Of a stretch of 64,000 nt of DNA, positions 51,623 through 62,361 are shown piece by piece (the first letter of the stretch is position 1; every line of letters starts with the position of its first letter). The notes beneath the pieces are model-generated. The model was not told the origin of the DNA. It made no database searches and saw nothing but the letters and a program-made list of their open reading frames with translations. A program made the position numbers and the translations under genes. This DNA comes from Prevotella sp. (lineage in GTDB: Bacteria > Bacteroidota > Bacteroidia > Bacteroidales > Bacteroidaceae), in NCBI GenBank assembly GCA_017645905.1, contig JAGCNO010000121.1, positions 1 through 64,000 of the forward strand, in the 5' to 3' direction.

Positions 51623-54469
51623 ATGGACTACAATTTCAGAGATATTGAAAAGAAATGGCAACAGCGATGGGTGGAAAATGACACCTACCGCGTTGTTGAA
51701 GACGAGAAGAAAAAGAAATTCTACGTACTGAACATGTTCCCCTACCCCAGCGGCGCCGGCCTCCACGTGGGCCATCCGCTGGGCTACATCGCCAGTGATA
51801 TCTATGCCCGTTATAAACGGCTCTGCGGCTACAACGTGCTCAACCCCATGGGCTACGACGCCTACGGACTGCCCGCAGAGCAGTATGCCATACAGACAGG
51901 ACAACACCCCGCCATCACAACCGAAGAGAACATCAACCGCTACCGTGAGCAGCTGGACAAGATAGGCTTTTCCTTTGACTGGAGCCGCGAGGTAAGGACG
52001 TGCGACCCCGCCTACTACAAGTGGACGCAGTGGGCCTTCCAAAGGATGTTCCGCAGCTATTTCAGCACTTCGTCTAACAAGGCACAGCCCACCATCAAGC
52101 TCATTGAGCATTTCGAGCTGATGGGTACCGAAAACTGTCATGCCCTCGGTACGGAGGAGCTGCACTTCACCGCCGACGACTGGCACAACTTCTCGGAGAA
52201 GAAGAAACAGGAGGTGCTGATGAACTACCGCATCGCCTATCTGGCCGAGACGATGGTGAACTGGTGTCCGGCATTGGGCACAGTGCTGGCCAACGACGAG
52301 GTCGTCAACGGCGTCTCGGAGCGCGGCGGCTTCCCCGTGGAGCAGAAGAAGATGCGCCAGTGGTGCCTGCGTACCTCGGCCTACGCTCAGCGTCTGCTCG
52401 ATGGTCTGGAGGAAATCGACTGGACCGACAGCCTCAAGGAAGCCCAGCGCAACTGGATAGGTCGTTCAGAAGGTGCTGAGATGGAGTTCAATGTGGCTGA
52501 CAGCGACAAACACTTTACTATATTCACTACAAGAGCCGACACTATCTTTGGTGTGACGTTTATGGTGCTGGCACCTGAGAGCGAGCTGGTTGCTCAGCTG
52601 ACCACGCCAGAGCAGAAGGCCGCCGTGGATGAATACCTGGCCTACGTGAAGAAACGCACCGAGCGTGAGCGCCAGATGGACCACTCGGTGACGGGCGTTT
52701 TCTCCGGTTCGTATGCCATCAACCCCTTCACAGGCGAGAAAATTCCCATCTGGATTGCGGAATACGTGCTCGCCGGCTATGGCACAGGAGCTATCATGGC
52801 CGTCCCGGCTCACGACAGCCGCGACTATGCCTTCGCCAAGCACTTCAACCTGCCCATCGTGCCGCTTATCGAGGGTGCCGATGTCTCGGAGGAAAGCTTC
52901 GACGCTAAGGAGGGCATTGTGATGAACAGTCCCGCTGCCGGAAAGACCGCCCTTGACGGATTCTCGCTCAACGGTCTGACCGTAAAGGAGGCCATCGCCG
53001 CCACAAAGAAGTTCGTCGAAGAGAAGAGCCTGGGCCGCGTGAAGGTGAACTACCGTCTGCGCGACGCCATCTTCAGCCGCCAGCGCTACTGGGGCGAGCC
53101 GTTCCCCATATATTATAAAGATGATATGCCCTACATCGTGCCGAAGGATTGTCTGCCCCTACAGCTGCCTGAGATTGACGAGTACAAGCCCACTGAGACA
53201 GGCGAGCCGCCACTGGGTCGCGCCAAGATGTGGGCGTGGGACACCAAGTTCGACAAGGTGGTCGATGTGGCTGAGATTGACAACAAGAGCGTCTTCCCCC
53301 TCGAGCTCAACACCATGCCGGGCTTTGCTGGTTCCTCAGCCTACTACCTGCGCTATATGGATCCGCACAACGACAAGGCCCTCGTGGGTATCGGCCCGGA
53401 CGAGTACTGGCGCAACGTGGACCTCTACGTAGGAGGCTCGGAACACGCAACCGGCCACCTCATCTACAGCCGCTTCTGGAACAAGTTCCTCTACGACTGC
53501 GGCTATAGCTGCGAGGATGAGCCTTTCAAGAAACTCATCAACCAGGGAATGATTCAAGGCCGCTCGAACTTCGTTTACCGTGTCGAGGAAGGGCCGGAGA
53601 AGGGAAAGTTCGTCAGCCTCGGACTGAAAGACCAGTACCAGGTCACGCCCATACACGTCGATGTGAACATGGTGCAGAACGATGTGCTTGATATTGAGAC
53701 GTTTAAGGCCTGGCGCCCCGAATACGAGAACGCCGAGTTCATCCTTGAGGACGGCAAGTACATCTGCGGCTGGGCCGTGGAGAAGATGTCTAAGTCGATG
53801 TACAACGTCGTGAACCCCGATGACGTGATTGAGCGCTACGGAGCCGACACGCTGCGTCTCTTCGAGATGTTCCTTGGACCCGTGGAGCAGTCAAAACCCT
53901 GGGACACCAACAACATTGAGGGCAGCCACCGCTTCCTCCGCAAGTTCTGGAACCTCGTCTCTCTATGCTGCAACAGTGTTGCAGCAAAGGAAACGGTAGC
54001 CACTCCCGAGGAACTGAAGGCCCTGCACAAACTCATCAAGAAGGTGACCCAGGACATCGAGGCCTTCTCGTACAACACCGCCATCTCGGCCTTCATGATT
54101 GCCACCAACGAGCTTTCAGCCCTGAAGTGCAAAGATACGGAGGTGATGAAGACCCTTGTGGTGCTCATCGCTCCCTTCGCTCCGCACATCGCAGAAGAGC
54201 TGTGGGAGATGCTGGGCGGCGACGGCTCGGTCTGCGACGCACAGTGGCCGAAGTGGAACGAGGAGCTGCTCGTCGAGAACCAGGTGAAGATGGGCGTGCA
54301 GTTTAACGGCAAGGTGCGCTTCGACATGCAGTTCCCCGCTGATGCCGACAATGCTACCATCGAACAGGCCGTACGAGCCGATGAGCGCACGGCCAAATAC
54401 ACCGACGGCAAGCAGATAGTAAAGGTCATCATCGTGCCGAAGAGGATGATAAACATCGTATGCAAGTAA
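51623..54469 (+). CDS. leuS: Leucyl-tRNA synthetase
   Basis: 948 residues. Class I synthetase charging tRNA-Leu. The HIGH motif appears as HVGHPLGY near residue 50 and KMSKS as [14 protein letters not shown] near 718. The CP1 editing domain is recognisable by [38 protein letters not shown] and [18 protein letters not shown]. The anticodon-binding domain and a short C-terminal domain follow. The length is typical of the Bacteroidota form. ATG 51623 gives [16 protein letters not shown], the family opening. It starts a gene series leuS-yitT-rdgB-porZ on one strand and overlaps yitT by 10 bp. Confidence 0.97.
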   Translation: MDYNFRDIEKKWQQRWVENDTYRVVEDEKKKKFYVLNMFPYPSGAGLHVGHPLGYIASDIYARYKRLCGYNVLNPMGYDAYGLPAEQYAIQTGQHPAITTEENINRYREQLDKIGFSFDWSREVRTCDPAYYKWTQWAFQRMFRSYFSTSSNKAQPTIKLIEHFELMGTENCHALGTEELHFTADDWHNFSEKKKQEVLMNYRIAYLAETMVNWCPALGTVLANDEVVNGVSERGGFPVEQKKMRQWCLRTSAYAQRLLDGLEEIDWTDSLKEAQRNWIGRSEGAEMEFNVADSDKHFTIFTTRADTIFGVTFMVLAPESELVAQLTTPEQKAAVDEYLAYVKKRTERERQMDHSVTGVFSGSYAINPFTGEKIPIWIAEYVLAGYGTGAIMAVPAHDSRDYAFAKHFNLPIVPLIEGADVSEESFDAKEGIVMNSPAAGKTALDGFSLNGLTVKEAIAATKKFVEEKSLGRVKVNYRLRDAIFSRQRYWGEPFPIYYKDDMPYIVPKDCLPLQLPEIDEYKPTETGEPPLGRAKMWAWDTKFDKVVDVAEIDNKSVFPLELNTMPGFAGSSAYYLRYMDPHNDKALVGIGPDEYWRNVDLYVGGSEHATGHLIYSRFWNKFLYDCGYSCEDEPFKKLINQGMIQGRSNFVYRVEEGPEKGKFVSLGLKDQYQVTPIHVDVNMVQNDVLDIETFKAWRPEYENAEFILEDGKYICGWAVEKMSKSMYNVVNPDDVIERYGADTLRLFEMFLGPVEQSKPWDTNNIEGSHRFLRKFWNLVSLCCNSVAAKETVATPEELKALHKLIKKVTQDIEAFSYNTAISAFMIATNELSALKCKDTEVMKTLVVLIAPFAPHIAEELWEMLGGDGSVCDAQWPKWNEELLVENQVKMGVQFNGKVRFDMQFPADADNATIEQAVRADERTAKYTDGKQIVKVIIVPKRMINIVCK

Positions 54470-55401
54470 ACCACAAGCTCATACTAAAAGAGGTCGAGGA
54501 TTATGTTTTCATAACCCTCGGCCTCATATTGTATGCCTTCGGCTTCACCTTTTTCCTCATGCCCTACGAGATAGTCACCGGGGGTGTAGCAGGAATAGCT
54601 GCCATTGTGGAGTATGCGTCGAGCTTTCCCAACCAGTACACCTACCTGCTCATTAACCTTGCACTGCTGTTCATGGCGCTGAAAATTCTGGGGTTCAAGT
54701 TCCTGATAAAGACCATCTATGCCATCGCCATGCTCACCTTCCTGCTGTGGCTGATGAAGGAGCTGGTGCCACGCGACGAGGCTGGCAAGATGGTAAAGAT
54801 TCTGGGCGAAGGACAGGACTTCATGTCGCTCATCATCGGCTGTACGATGACAGGCTCGGCCCTGGGCATCGTGTTCCTGAACAACGGCTCTACCGGCGGC
54901 ACCGACATCATCGCCGCCTCGGTGAACAAGTTCTACAACATGTCGCTGGGCTCGGTGCTGCTCTTCATCGACTTCGTCGTCGTCAGCTCGTGTATGTTCA
55001 TACCGCAGTTCGGAACTACACTGGAGCGTGCCTACATGGTGGTTTTTGGACTATGTACCATGGTCATTGAGAACTTCATACTCGACTACATCTACAACCG
55101 TCAACGGAGTAGCGTGCAGTTCCTCATATTCACTGAGAAATGGCAGGAGATTGCCAACGCCATCGGTACTAAGCTGAACCACGGTGTAACTGTGCTCGAC
55201 GCACACGGATGGTACACTGGACAGGAGCGCAAAGTGCTCTGTATCCTGGCCAAGAAGAACGAAAGCCTCACCATCTTCCGACTCATCAAAATGATTGACC
55301 CAAGGGCCTTCGTATCCCAAAGCGCCGTCATCGGCGTGTTCGGCGAAGGATTCGATGAAATGAAAGTGAAGGTGAAAGTGAAAGTGAAAAGTGAAGAATG
55401 A
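54460..55401 (+). CDS. YitT family membrane protein (DUF161/DUF2179)
   Basis: 313 residues. Five or six hydrophobic segments ([55 protein letters not shown]) include the conserved [13 protein letters not shown] motif. A soluble DUF2179 domain follows ([29 protein letters not shown]). The YitT family is widespread; its transport role is not settled. The C-terminus, [10 protein letters not shown], is built by GTGAAAGTGAAA and GAATGAAGAATGA repeats, which also supply the stop. The start overlaps the end of leuS, so translation is probably coupled. Confidence 0.9.
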   Translation: MQVNHKLILKEVEDYVFITLGLILYAFGFTFFLMPYEIVTGGVAGIAAIVEYASSFPNQYTYLLINLALLFMALKILGFKFLIKTIYAIAMLTFLLWLMKELVPRDEAGKMVKILGEGQDFMSLIIGCTMTGSALGIVFLNNGSTGGTDIIAASVNKFYNMSLGSVLLFIDFVVVSSCMFIPQFGTTLERAYMVVFGLCTMVIENFILDYIYNRQRSSVQFLIFTEKWQEIANAIGTKLNHGVTVLDAHGWYTGQERKVLCILAKKNESLTIFRLIKMIDPRAFVSQSAVIGVFGEGFDEMKVKVKVKVKSEE

Positions 55402-55418
55402 AGAATGAAGAATTTGCT
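55368..55418. repeat. GTGAAA / GAATGAA tract at the yitT 3' end
   Basis: Tandem GTGAAAGTGAAAGTGAAA words run into GAATGAAGAATGAAGAAT. The stop codon TGA of the gene at 54460 lies within the tract. Confidence 0.65.
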
Positions 55419-55456
55419 GCCGCTGAAGTTACAAATCGATAATCCGTAAATCGAAA

Positions 55457-56068
55457 ATGAAGATAGTCTTTGCCACCAACAACCAGCATAAACTGGAAGA
55501 AGTTCGCCAGATACTCGGCACAGAGATAGTAGTCCTATCGTTGGAAGACATCGGCTGCCATGAGGATATTCCCGAGACAGGAACGACCCTTGAAGAGAAC
55601 GCACTGCAGAAAGCCGACTACGTGGCCACGAAATATGGAATCAGCTGCTTTGCCGACGACACTGGTCTGGAGGTGGAGGCGCTGGACGGTGAGCCGGGAA
55701 TCTACAGCGCACGCTACGCTGCCATGGACTGCCCTGACTCCCCAAGCCACGACAGCGAGGCCAATATGGCTAAATTGCTGTTCAAATTAGGAGAAAATAA
55801 CAATCGTCGTGCAAGATTTCGCACAATTATCGCGTTAGTAGAATTAAAGGAAGATGTCTGCACACACCACTTCTTCCAAGGCATCGTCAACGGGGAAATC
55901 ACCCGAAAGCGCAGCGGATGCGAAGGATTCGGCTATGACCCCATCTTCCGGCCTAACGGCTACGACAAGACTTTCGCCGAGCTCGGAGCGGAGATAAAAA
56001 ACAAGATAAGCCATCGCGCCAGGGCCACACAGGAACTGGCAGAATACCTGACGGAACACCAATCATAG
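55457..56068 (+). CDS. rdgB: Non-canonical purine NTP pyrophosphatase (RdgB/HAM1)
   Basis: 203 residues, standard length. House-cleaning enzyme hydrolysing ITP, dITP and XTP to the monophosphates. Motifs: [16 protein letters not shown] (substrate loop), [37 protein letters not shown] with SARYA (metal and base binding), and [20 protein letters not shown]. The leader before the ATG has ATCGATAATCCGTAAATCG repeats. It sits between yitT and porZ on the same strand, 20 bp before porZ. Confidence 0.96.
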   Translation: MKIVFATNNQHKLEEVRQILGTEIVVLSLEDIGCHEDIPETGTTLEENALQKADYVATKYGISCFADDTGLEVEALDGEPGIYSARYAAMDCPDSPSHDSEANMAKLLFKLGENNNRRARFRTIIALVELKEDVCTHHFFQGIVNGEITRKRSGCEGFGYDPIFRPNGYDKTFAELGAEIKNKISHRARATQELAEYLTEHQS

Positions 56069-56088
56069 AAACAAATACACAAAGAAAT

Positions 56089-58110
56089 ATGAGAAAAGCA
56101 TTACTCCTCGCAGCGCTCCTTGTCGCTGCCTTGTGCCACGCCCAAGTTGGAACGTGGAAGGCCTTCATGGCATATTATGAGCCGCAGCAGATTGTGAAGG
56201 CAAGTGACAACTATCTCTACGTGCTCGCCTCGAACAGCCTTTACCAGTACAACCTCAAGGACAAATCAATAACGACCTTCGACTGTTCCAGGCAGCTAAA
56301 CGATACCCGCATCGCAAAAATTGAATGGAACAGCCAAGTAAAGAAACTGCTGATTGTCTACGAGAACGCTAACATCGACATCGTCAGCATCAACGGAGAC
56401 GTGAACAATGTCAGCAGCATCTATTCAAAGCCCATGACAACGGCAAAGACGGTGAACCACATCTGCATGTACGAGCAATATGCCTTCATCGCTACCGCCT
56501 TCGGAATAGTGAAGCTGAACATGGAGAGGGCCGAGATTAGCGAAACATATTTCTTCGACGGAGGCATCAACTCACTATACGTAGAGAATGGTGCCATCAT
56601 TGCACAATGCAACAACAAAACAGTGATTTCAGGAGAGCTGACAGGTAAGAACCTGATGGACAAGAACAACTGGGAGACTACCAAGTCATACAATGCCTAT
56701 TCCTTCCTCCCAGACGAAACCACCTGGAATGAATATATAGACTTGGTAAAAACACTCAAGCCAGTGGGTCCGAAGCACAACTATTTCGGTTTCATGAAAT
56801 TCATAGATGGAAAGCTTTACACCTGCAGCGGATACGGAGGCGGACTCGTCTACAGACCCGGAACGATACAGGTCTACGACGGCTCAGACTGGATTATCTA
56901 TGAGGATGACTTTCCTGATATAGTCGCCACCGAGGGAACCAGATGGAAATATGAAGATTCATACTCCATCGCCGTAGACCCACGAGACAGCAAGCACGTC
57001 ATGTCAGGAGCAAGGCCGGGATTGTTTGAGTACTACGACGGCAAGCTCGTAAAATACTACAACAAGGACAATAGTATACTCAAACCTGCATCATCGAGCA
57101 ACAGATACGTGCTCGTTCCTTGCGTGCTCTACGACAAAGACGCAAACCTGTGGATGATGCAGCGAGACGTACCCGAAAATTCCATCATGGAAATAACAGC
57201 CGATGGAGAATGGTTATCATGGTATCAAGAAGAGCTCATAGGCAGTAACGAGAAAACTCTTCCCGGGCTGACCAATTTAACACAGGACAGCCGCGGACTG
57301 ATGTGGTTCTTGAACTTCCACTGGGAAAAACCTTCCTTCTACTGTTTCGACCCCACCACGAAGAAGATTATCAGCTCGACGACCAGACTGGTGAACCAAG
57401 ATGGCATCATCTCCGAATCTTTCTTCCCGCAGTGCATCACGGAAGACATGGACGGCAATCTGTGGCTTGGCACCTCCACCGGACTCTACCTCATTGAGGA
57501 ATCCACCATCGGCAAGCAACTTGAATATGTGACGCAGGTAAAAGTGCCACGCAATGACGGCACAAACTATGCCGACTACCTCATGGACGGAGTATACATC
57601 AACTGCATCGCCGTAGACCAAGCCAACCGCAAATGGATAGGCACGAGCGGAGCGGGGCTCTACCTCATCAGTGCAGACAACATGGAGCAGTTGGAGAACT
57701 TCACCTCAGCCAACAGCCCGCTCATCTCAGACAACATTGAGTCTTTAGCCATTGACCACGAAACGGGCGAGGTGTTCATCGGCACTGACCAGGGCCTTTG
57801 TTCATACATGAGCGATGCCACTAGTGTTTCCATACAAATGGTCAAGGACGATGTCTACGCCTATCCCAACCCCGTTGTCAGCGGCTATGACGGACTCATC
57901 ACCATCGTAGGACTGACACGCGATGCCGACGTGAAGATTCTCACCGTCAACGGACAGCTTGTCGCTCAGGGACGCAGCAACGGAGGCTCATTCACTTGGA
58001 ACGGACGTGACAGCGGCGGAAAGCGTGTAGCCAGTGGCATCTACATGGTCGCGACGGCAAAGAGCGACGGTACGAAGGGCACTGTCTGTAAGATTGCAAT
58101 CATCAGATAG
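56089..58110 (+). CDS. porZ: PorZ-like beta-propeller protein of the type IX secretion attachment complex
   Basis: 673 residues. A signal peptide (LLLAALLVAALCHAQ) is followed by about 600 residues of short beta-propeller repeats (DNYLYVLASNSLYQYN, GNLWLGTSTGLYLIEES, RKWIGTSGAGLYLISADN, GEVFIGTDQGLCSYM). The C-terminal domain (DDVYAYPNPVVSGYDGLITI, VNGQLVAQGRSNGGSFTWN, ASGIYMVATA) is of the type IX sorting-domain fold. In Porphyromonas gingivalis PorZ forms with PorU, PorV and PorQ the complex that attaches cargo to surface lipopolysaccharide. The domain order matches PorZ. Propeller proteins are hard to tell apart, so an orthology check would be useful. It implies a type IX system encoded elsewhere. 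Confidence 0.8.
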   Translation: MRKALLLAALLVAALCHAQVGTWKAFMAYYEPQQIVKASDNYLYVLASNSLYQYNLKDKSITTFDCSRQLNDTRIAKIEWNSQVKKLLIVYENANIDIVSINGDVNNVSSIYSKPMTTAKTVNHICMYEQYAFIATAFGIVKLNMERAEISETYFFDGGINSLYVENGAIIAQCNNKTVISGELTGKNLMDKNNWETTKSYNAYSFLPDETTWNEYIDLVKTLKPVGPKHNYFGFMKFIDGKLYTCSGYGGGLVYRPGTIQVYDGSDWIIYEDDFPDIVATEGTRWKYEDSYSIAVDPRDSKHVMSGARPGLFEYYDGKLVKYYNKDNSILKPASSSNRYVLVPCVLYDKDANLWMMQRDVPENSIMEITADGEWLSWYQEELIGSNEKTLPGLTNLTQDSRGLMWFLNFHWEKPSFYCFDPTTKKIISSTTRLVNQDGIISESFFPQCITEDMDGNLWLGTSTGLYLIEESTIGKQLEYVTQVKVPRNDGTNYADYLMDGVYINCIAVDQANRKWIGTSGAGLYLISADNMEQLENFTSANSPLISDNIESLAIDHETGEVFIGTDQGLCSYMSDATSVSIQMVKDDVYAYPNPVVSGYDGLITIVGLTRDADVKILTVNGQLVAQGRSNGGSFTWNGRDSGGKRVASGIYMVATAKSDGTKGTVCKIAIIR

Positions 58111-58134
58111 AACTATCCTCCCACTCCTCACCCC

Positions 58135-59850
58135 ATGTACTATCGTCCTTTATCATTTATTCTTTATTCTTTATTCTTTAGCGTCAGCGCAATGGCGCAG
58201 CTGAAGGTCGACGGGCGCAACGTGTGCCTTGACACCTTGACCAGCACCTTGCTCGCCACTGTGCCCGAGGCCATGTTCGGACATGATGCCACGCTGCAAG
58301 TAGAGAAGATGCAGGGATGGCAGGACGTCACCATCAACGGAACTGTCATAGACGACACATCCTTTCTTTTCTCACAACTGTCGGCAGAAAGCAAATGGAC
58401 AGTAAAGGCAACAAAGGCAGACGGCACCACGCTCGAAGCCTCCCTGCAGTTCACGTTCCTGCCCATCGTACAACTGCTTCCTTCCATCGCCGAGGGCTTC
58501 AGCAACGAATATCAGCAAGCTAGATTCCTCTTTTCATACCCCGACTCTGCTACCACCGATACCCTCACGGCCAGGATAAAATGGCGAGGAGGAACGACCA
58601 ACGCCCCTAACAAGCACAAGCGCAACTACAAGGTAAACTTCGACGAAGACCAGCGATTCTTTGGCCTTCGCAACGACGACAAGTGGATGCTCGACGCCGG
58701 ACAGCCCGATGTTTTCCGGCTGCGCAACCGCATCGCTATGGACCTTTGGAACAAAATGGCTCGCAAGCCATACTACATCGAACAGGAGCCAAAGGCACTC
58801 AACGGCGTGAGAGGCGATGTTGTAGAACTTTTCCTCGGCGACGAGTGGCGAGGCATCTACAACCTCTCAGAATTCATAGACCGCAAGCAGCTGAAGCTCA
58901 AGAAGATTGACAGCAAGACAGGCGAGATACACGGATGTCTCTACAAGGGTGTCAGCTGGAGCAAGGTTCAGATGTTCGACTATTTCGACACCTACGACAA
59001 CACCAAGGACACCTTCTTTGGCTATGAGTTCAAGTACCCCGAACTCGGCGACGACAGCGACACCGTAGACTGGACACCCCTCATACAAGCCAACAATTTC
59101 GTACGCAACAGCAGCGACAACGAATTCCAGGAACACATCGGCGATTATTTCGACATACCCGTCATCATCGACTACAACATCTTCTACAATGTAGTCAACG
59201 CCATAGACAACACCGGGAAAAACATGTACTGGGCCGTCTACGACAAGACCACCACGAAACGGCTCACACCCACGCCCTGGGACCTCGACGCCACCTTTGG
59301 ACAACGCTGGGGAGGACGGCTCGAACAAGAGATTGACGAGGGAAACTATACCTCGCCAGACTTCAAGATGGACTTCGAACTCTACCTCACCTACCGCTTC
59401 TTCCGCGACAACTTTAACGACTACGTAGGACAGCTCAACGAACGCTACCAAACCCTTCGGCAGCCCGGCCAGCCACTCCACACAGACAGCATCATCGCCA
59501 TCGTCACACACTACTACCAGGCCATAAAGCTCAGCGGCGCTGCAGCACGCGAAGAAGCCAAATGGAGCGGTGACGACGATGTATGGAACGATGTCATCGA
59601 CTTTGACACAGAGTATGACTACATTTGCGACTGGATACGCCGACGCATGGACTTCATCGACCAGACAGAGCTGCCACTATTCTACAAGAGCACATATTTT
59701 GACGAACTATGCACACGGACGCCTGCGCTCAACACACAACCCTCAACGCACAACATCTACGACCTCAGCGGGCGCAAAGTCATCTCCTACCCATCTTCTC
59801 CCAACACCCGCCTCTATATCAGGGATCGCCGCAAGTTCATCGGCAAATGA
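58135..59850 (+). CDS. CotH-like kinase-fold secreted protein
   Basis: 571 residues. Matches the CotH family: RIKWRGGTTNAPNKHKRNYK, FFGLRNDDKWMLDAGQPDVF, RLRNRIAMDLWNKMARKPYY, VVELFLGDEWRGIYNLSEFI, IDYNIFYNVVNAIDNTGKNM and PTPWDLDATFGQRWGG. CotH proteins have an atypical protein-kinase fold and some phosphorylate spore-coat proteins; bacterial surface roles are mostly unknown. The N-terminal signal peptide is encoded by a TTTATTCTTTATTCTTTA tract (SFILYSLFFSVSAMAQ). The C-terminus, NIYDLSGRKVISY...LYIRDRRKFIGK, resembles the tails of the other secreted proteins here. It lies 24 bp after porZ. Confidence 0.85.
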   Translation: MYYRPLSFILYSLFFSVSAMAQLKVDGRNVCLDTLTSTLLATVPEAMFGHDATLQVEKMQGWQDVTINGTVIDDTSFLFSQLSAESKWTVKATKADGTTLEASLQFTFLPIVQLLPSIAEGFSNEYQQARFLFSYPDSATTDTLTARIKWRGGTTNAPNKHKRNYKVNFDEDQRFFGLRNDDKWMLDAGQPDVFRLRNRIAMDLWNKMARKPYYIEQEPKALNGVRGDVVELFLGDEWRGIYNLSEFIDRKQLKLKKIDSKTGEIHGCLYKGVSWSKVQMFDYFDTYDNTKDTFFGYEFKYPELGDDSDTVDWTPLIQANNFVRNSSDNEFQEHIGDYFDIPVIIDYNIFYNVVNAIDNTGKNMYWAVYDKTTTKRLTPTPWDLDATFGQRWGGRLEQEIDEGNYTSPDFKMDFELYLTYRFFRDNFNDYVGQLNERYQTLRQPGQPLHTDSIIAIVTHYYQAIKLSGAAAREEAKWSGDDDVWNDVIDFDTEYDYICDWIRRRMDFIDQTELPLFYKSTYFDELCTRTPALNTQPSTHNIYDLSGRKVISYPSSPNTRLYIRDRRKFIGK

Positions 59851-59851
59851 C

Positions 59852-61066
59852 ATGAAGAGCAGAAAAGTCATACTATCATTAGTTGCAGTATTCACACTGT
59901 TGCAACTTGTGGTGCTTTTATTGTTTGGCTACACCTCCTATGATGACAGTGACGCTTACATTAAGATTGCCGAGGAATGTATTCTTTACGGCGAGCCTTA
60001 TCCCATCAGGGAACTTATTACCGAAATTCCATTTCTCTGGAATATCGGAGCCATTAATGCCGTTACAGCATCGCTTGCACTCTTCGGTTCTGTCATGCCC
60101 CTCCTTATGGTCTACTCTCTGATGAAAGGCATGACAGCACTTCTGTTCTATTCTCTTTCAAAGAAGATTCTCGGACATAAGACGGCTGTTGTCTGTCTTT
60201 TGTTATACATTCTCTATCCTGCAAACTATGGCGAGGGAACCACCACGCTCAGCGAATTGCCGTTTATGTTCTTCATCATGCTGGGAATGTGGTTGGCATT
60301 AGTACGTAACTGCTATTTCTGGGGAGGGATGTTTCTTGCCTTTGCCAACTGGTTCCGTCCTATGGGTGGTGTGTTTTTGATTGCAGTCATCATCCTTCTT
60401 TTGTATCAGTGGCGAAAGTCAGAATTCTCCTTTTGGAACAGAGGAGGAAAGCTGCTGTTGGGATACGTCCTGATGATATGTGTCATAGGATTTTCCACCA
60501 TGCACCGTACTGGGCTTTTTCTGTATCAGGCAAAAACGGGATGGATGAACCTTGCCACATTTAGCACCAATAACAGCCCTGAGGCAATGGCTGTAAGGGA
60601 TAATGAAAGTTGGAATGTGTCCCAAAAAGACTCTGCATGGTGCTCCATCTTTATGCAGTGGCTCAAAGAACATCCTGACGAGTACATCTCCCAAATGCCA
60701 AGGAAAATAGCAGAGACATACGTTTCCGACAATGTCAACATGTGTGTGTTCGCAGCCGACAAGAGATACACAAGTGTAAGCCTCAGGACACTCATTGATA
60801 AATTCCCTGCGTTCAGCCCAGTTCAATGGTTCACGTCCTTCAACTTGTTGTTCTATTATCTGCTATTGCTCACTGCCTTGGCAAGCCTCCGCTATTTCAA
60901 CCTGAAGAGATATCTCCTACCCACGGCATGCATACTCATAGGAAATCTGTTGCTGCTACTCGTCGGCTTCCAAGGCGATGCCAGGTTCCACCAACCATAC
61001 ATGCCTTTCATCATCATGCTCTCATCACTCTTCCTAATAGTCCGGACTGACAAAGCGGCCGTCTAA
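59852..61066 (+). CDS. Polytopic membrane protein, GT-C (family 39)-like glycosyltransferase
   Basis: 404 residues with about 10 hydrophobic segments, starting ILSLVAVFTLLQLVVLLLFG. The first extracytoplasmic loop carries an acidic YDDSDAYIKIAEE motif, as in the metal- or lipid-phosphate-binding loop of GT-C enzymes such as family 39. Further blocks: LLYILYPANYGEGTTTLSEL, NWFRPMGGVFLIAVIILLL and FQGDARFHQPYMPFIIMLSS. A transferase using a polyprenyl-linked sugar is inferred; donor and acceptor are unknown. ATG 59852 is one base after the CotH-like stop, so the two are probably coupled. The 3' end overlaps the next, convergent gene by 4 bp. Confidence 0.72.
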   Translation: MKSRKVILSLVAVFTLLQLVVLLLFGYTSYDDSDAYIKIAEECILYGEPYPIRELITEIPFLWNIGAINAVTASLALFGSVMPLLMVYSLMKGMTALLFYSLSKKILGHKTAVVCLLLYILYPANYGEGTTTLSELPFMFFIMLGMWLALVRNCYFWGGMFLAFANWFRPMGGVFLIAVIILLLYQWRKSEFSFWNRGGKLLLGYVLMICVIGFSTMHRTGLFLYQAKTGWMNLATFSTNNSPEAMAVRDNESWNVSQKDSAWCSIFMQWLKEHPDEYISQMPRKIAETYVSDNVNMCVFAADKRYTSVSLRTLIDKFPAFSPVQWFTSFNLLFYYLLLLTALASLRYFNLKRYLLPTACILIGNLLLLLVGFQGDARFHQPYMPFIIMLSSLFLIVRTDKAAV

Positions 61067-62361
61067 CAGAGTCGCTCCACTGTTTTCATGGCAGCTTTCA
61101 TAGCAGCATCCATGTTGTAGTATTCCCAGTCAGCAAAGCGGCCAGTGAAATAGAATCCTTTTGCTGACAATAATTCCTTCAACGAGGCAATCATCTCCCG
61201 GGTGTTCTTGTCTTGAATAGGGTAGGAATATCTATTATACTTATGAGTGATGTAAGTAGGATGCAGGGGAGTATGTTTGAGACCGTCCAGTATTTCTTCC
61301 TTGCTTACATAGTCGGTGAACTCTATAGTAGCAGTGGTTTTTTGAACGTTTCCGTTTCTTTCCGACAGGGCGATGTGTCCACTGTCATTTGTAGGCGAGA
61401 AGTTTCCTGTACAGATAATGCGGTGCGGACGGTAGCTCTCATCGGGCAGATACACCCACGAATATGAGGTTTTGTCTATCTCGCTGAATACAGTCGTTGT
61501 GCCATGAAAAGACAGTGCGTCAATAAAGTCTGTATATGCAGAGACATCCACGCCCTGCACTAAAGAGGGTAAATCCTTAATATTGCCGCAAAATATGACT
61601 GTGTCAAATACTTCTCCGTTCAGAATCCATTGCCGGCCGGTGTGTCTGATGAGTTTTATGTCGGTGTTAAAGCGTATGTCCAAACCTTCTGCCAGACGAT
61701 CAGCAATGAATTGTGAGCCACCATGCTTTTCGTAGAAAAACGTGGAGTGCACGAACTGCTTCTCTGCAACACGGTTAAAGTTGTTGTATATTATCTCCTC
61801 CCTTGTAGGCATGGGCAACTTGCCTTTCAGCCAGTCTAAAGGTACATCTTTCAAACTGCACTGCCATAACTTTCTGTTATACGGCCCAAAATACAGGTCG
61901 TAGAGGGTTTTGCCGAAGCGTTGCAGCAAAAAGTCCTCGAAATTGCCAGGCTGTGATGCTGGATGAGCCGATGCGCTGTCAAGCTGAAGAAGGTCATGGA
62001 TGAACAGCCTCTGCAAAGATTCGTTCAGCATATAGGCATGATTCTCTATCGGGTAGGGAATGTGTTGCCCGTTTGGCAGGAAGACCACCGAGTTCCGGTC
62101 AGCTTTCAAGAATTCCTCTTCACTGTTGAAATGTTGCCAGAACCACTCGTGCACCTGCCTGTCGTGTGTGTTGAAAATATGACCGCCACAGGTATGGAAC
62201 AAGCTGCCGCCAATACGTTCACAGCGTATGAGGCCGCCCGGCTTGGATTCCTTTTCAAATAACACTATCTCCTCCTCTCGACGCTCTCTTTTGCTGTCGG
62301 TAAGGAGCCGTGCGGTTGTCAGTCCGCTGACGCCGGCACCAATAATTGCAATACGTTTCAT
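61063..62361 (-). CDS. FAD-dependent protoporphyrinogen oxidase / UDP-galactopyranose mutase-like enzyme
   Basis: 432 residues. The Rossmann GxGxxG motif is at the start (AIIGAGVSGLTTARLL), then FEKESKPGGLIRCERIGGSL and FHTCGGHIFNTHDRQVHEWF, the pattern of the UDP-galactopyranose mutase and amine-oxidase-like group. FGPYNRKLWQCSLKDVPLDW and GGSQFIADRLAEGL follow, and the C-terminus KGFYFTGRFADWEYYNMDAA supplies the last FAD-binding segment. In this group enzymes rearrange or oxidise nucleotide-linked or lipid-linked sugars. The ATG overlaps the GtrA stop (ATGA), making it the third gene of a coupled GT2-GtrA-oxidoreductase operon, so a role in making a carrier-linked sugar is likely (inference). 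Confidence 0.82.
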   Translation of the reverse strand: MKRIAIIGAGVSGLTTARLLTDSKRERREEEIVLFEKESKPGGLIRCERIGGSLFHTCGGHIFNTHDRQVHEWFWQHFNSEEEFLKADRNSVVFLPNGQHIPYPIENHAYMLNESLQRLFIHDLLQLDSASAHPASQPGNFEDFLLQRFGKTLYDLYFGPYNRKLWQCSLKDVPLDWLKGKLPMPTREEIIYNNFNRVAEKQFVHSTFFYEKHGGSQFIADRLAEGLDIRFNTDIKLIRHTGRQWILNGEVFDTVIFCGNIKDLPSLVQGVDVSAYTDFIDALSFHGTTTVFSEIDKTSYSWVYLPDESYRPHRIICTGNFSPTNDSGHIALSERNGNVQKTTATIEFTDYVSKEEILDGLKHTPLHPTYITHKYNRYSYPIQDKNTREMIASLKELLSAKGFYFTGRFADWEYYNMDAAMKAAMKTVERLC

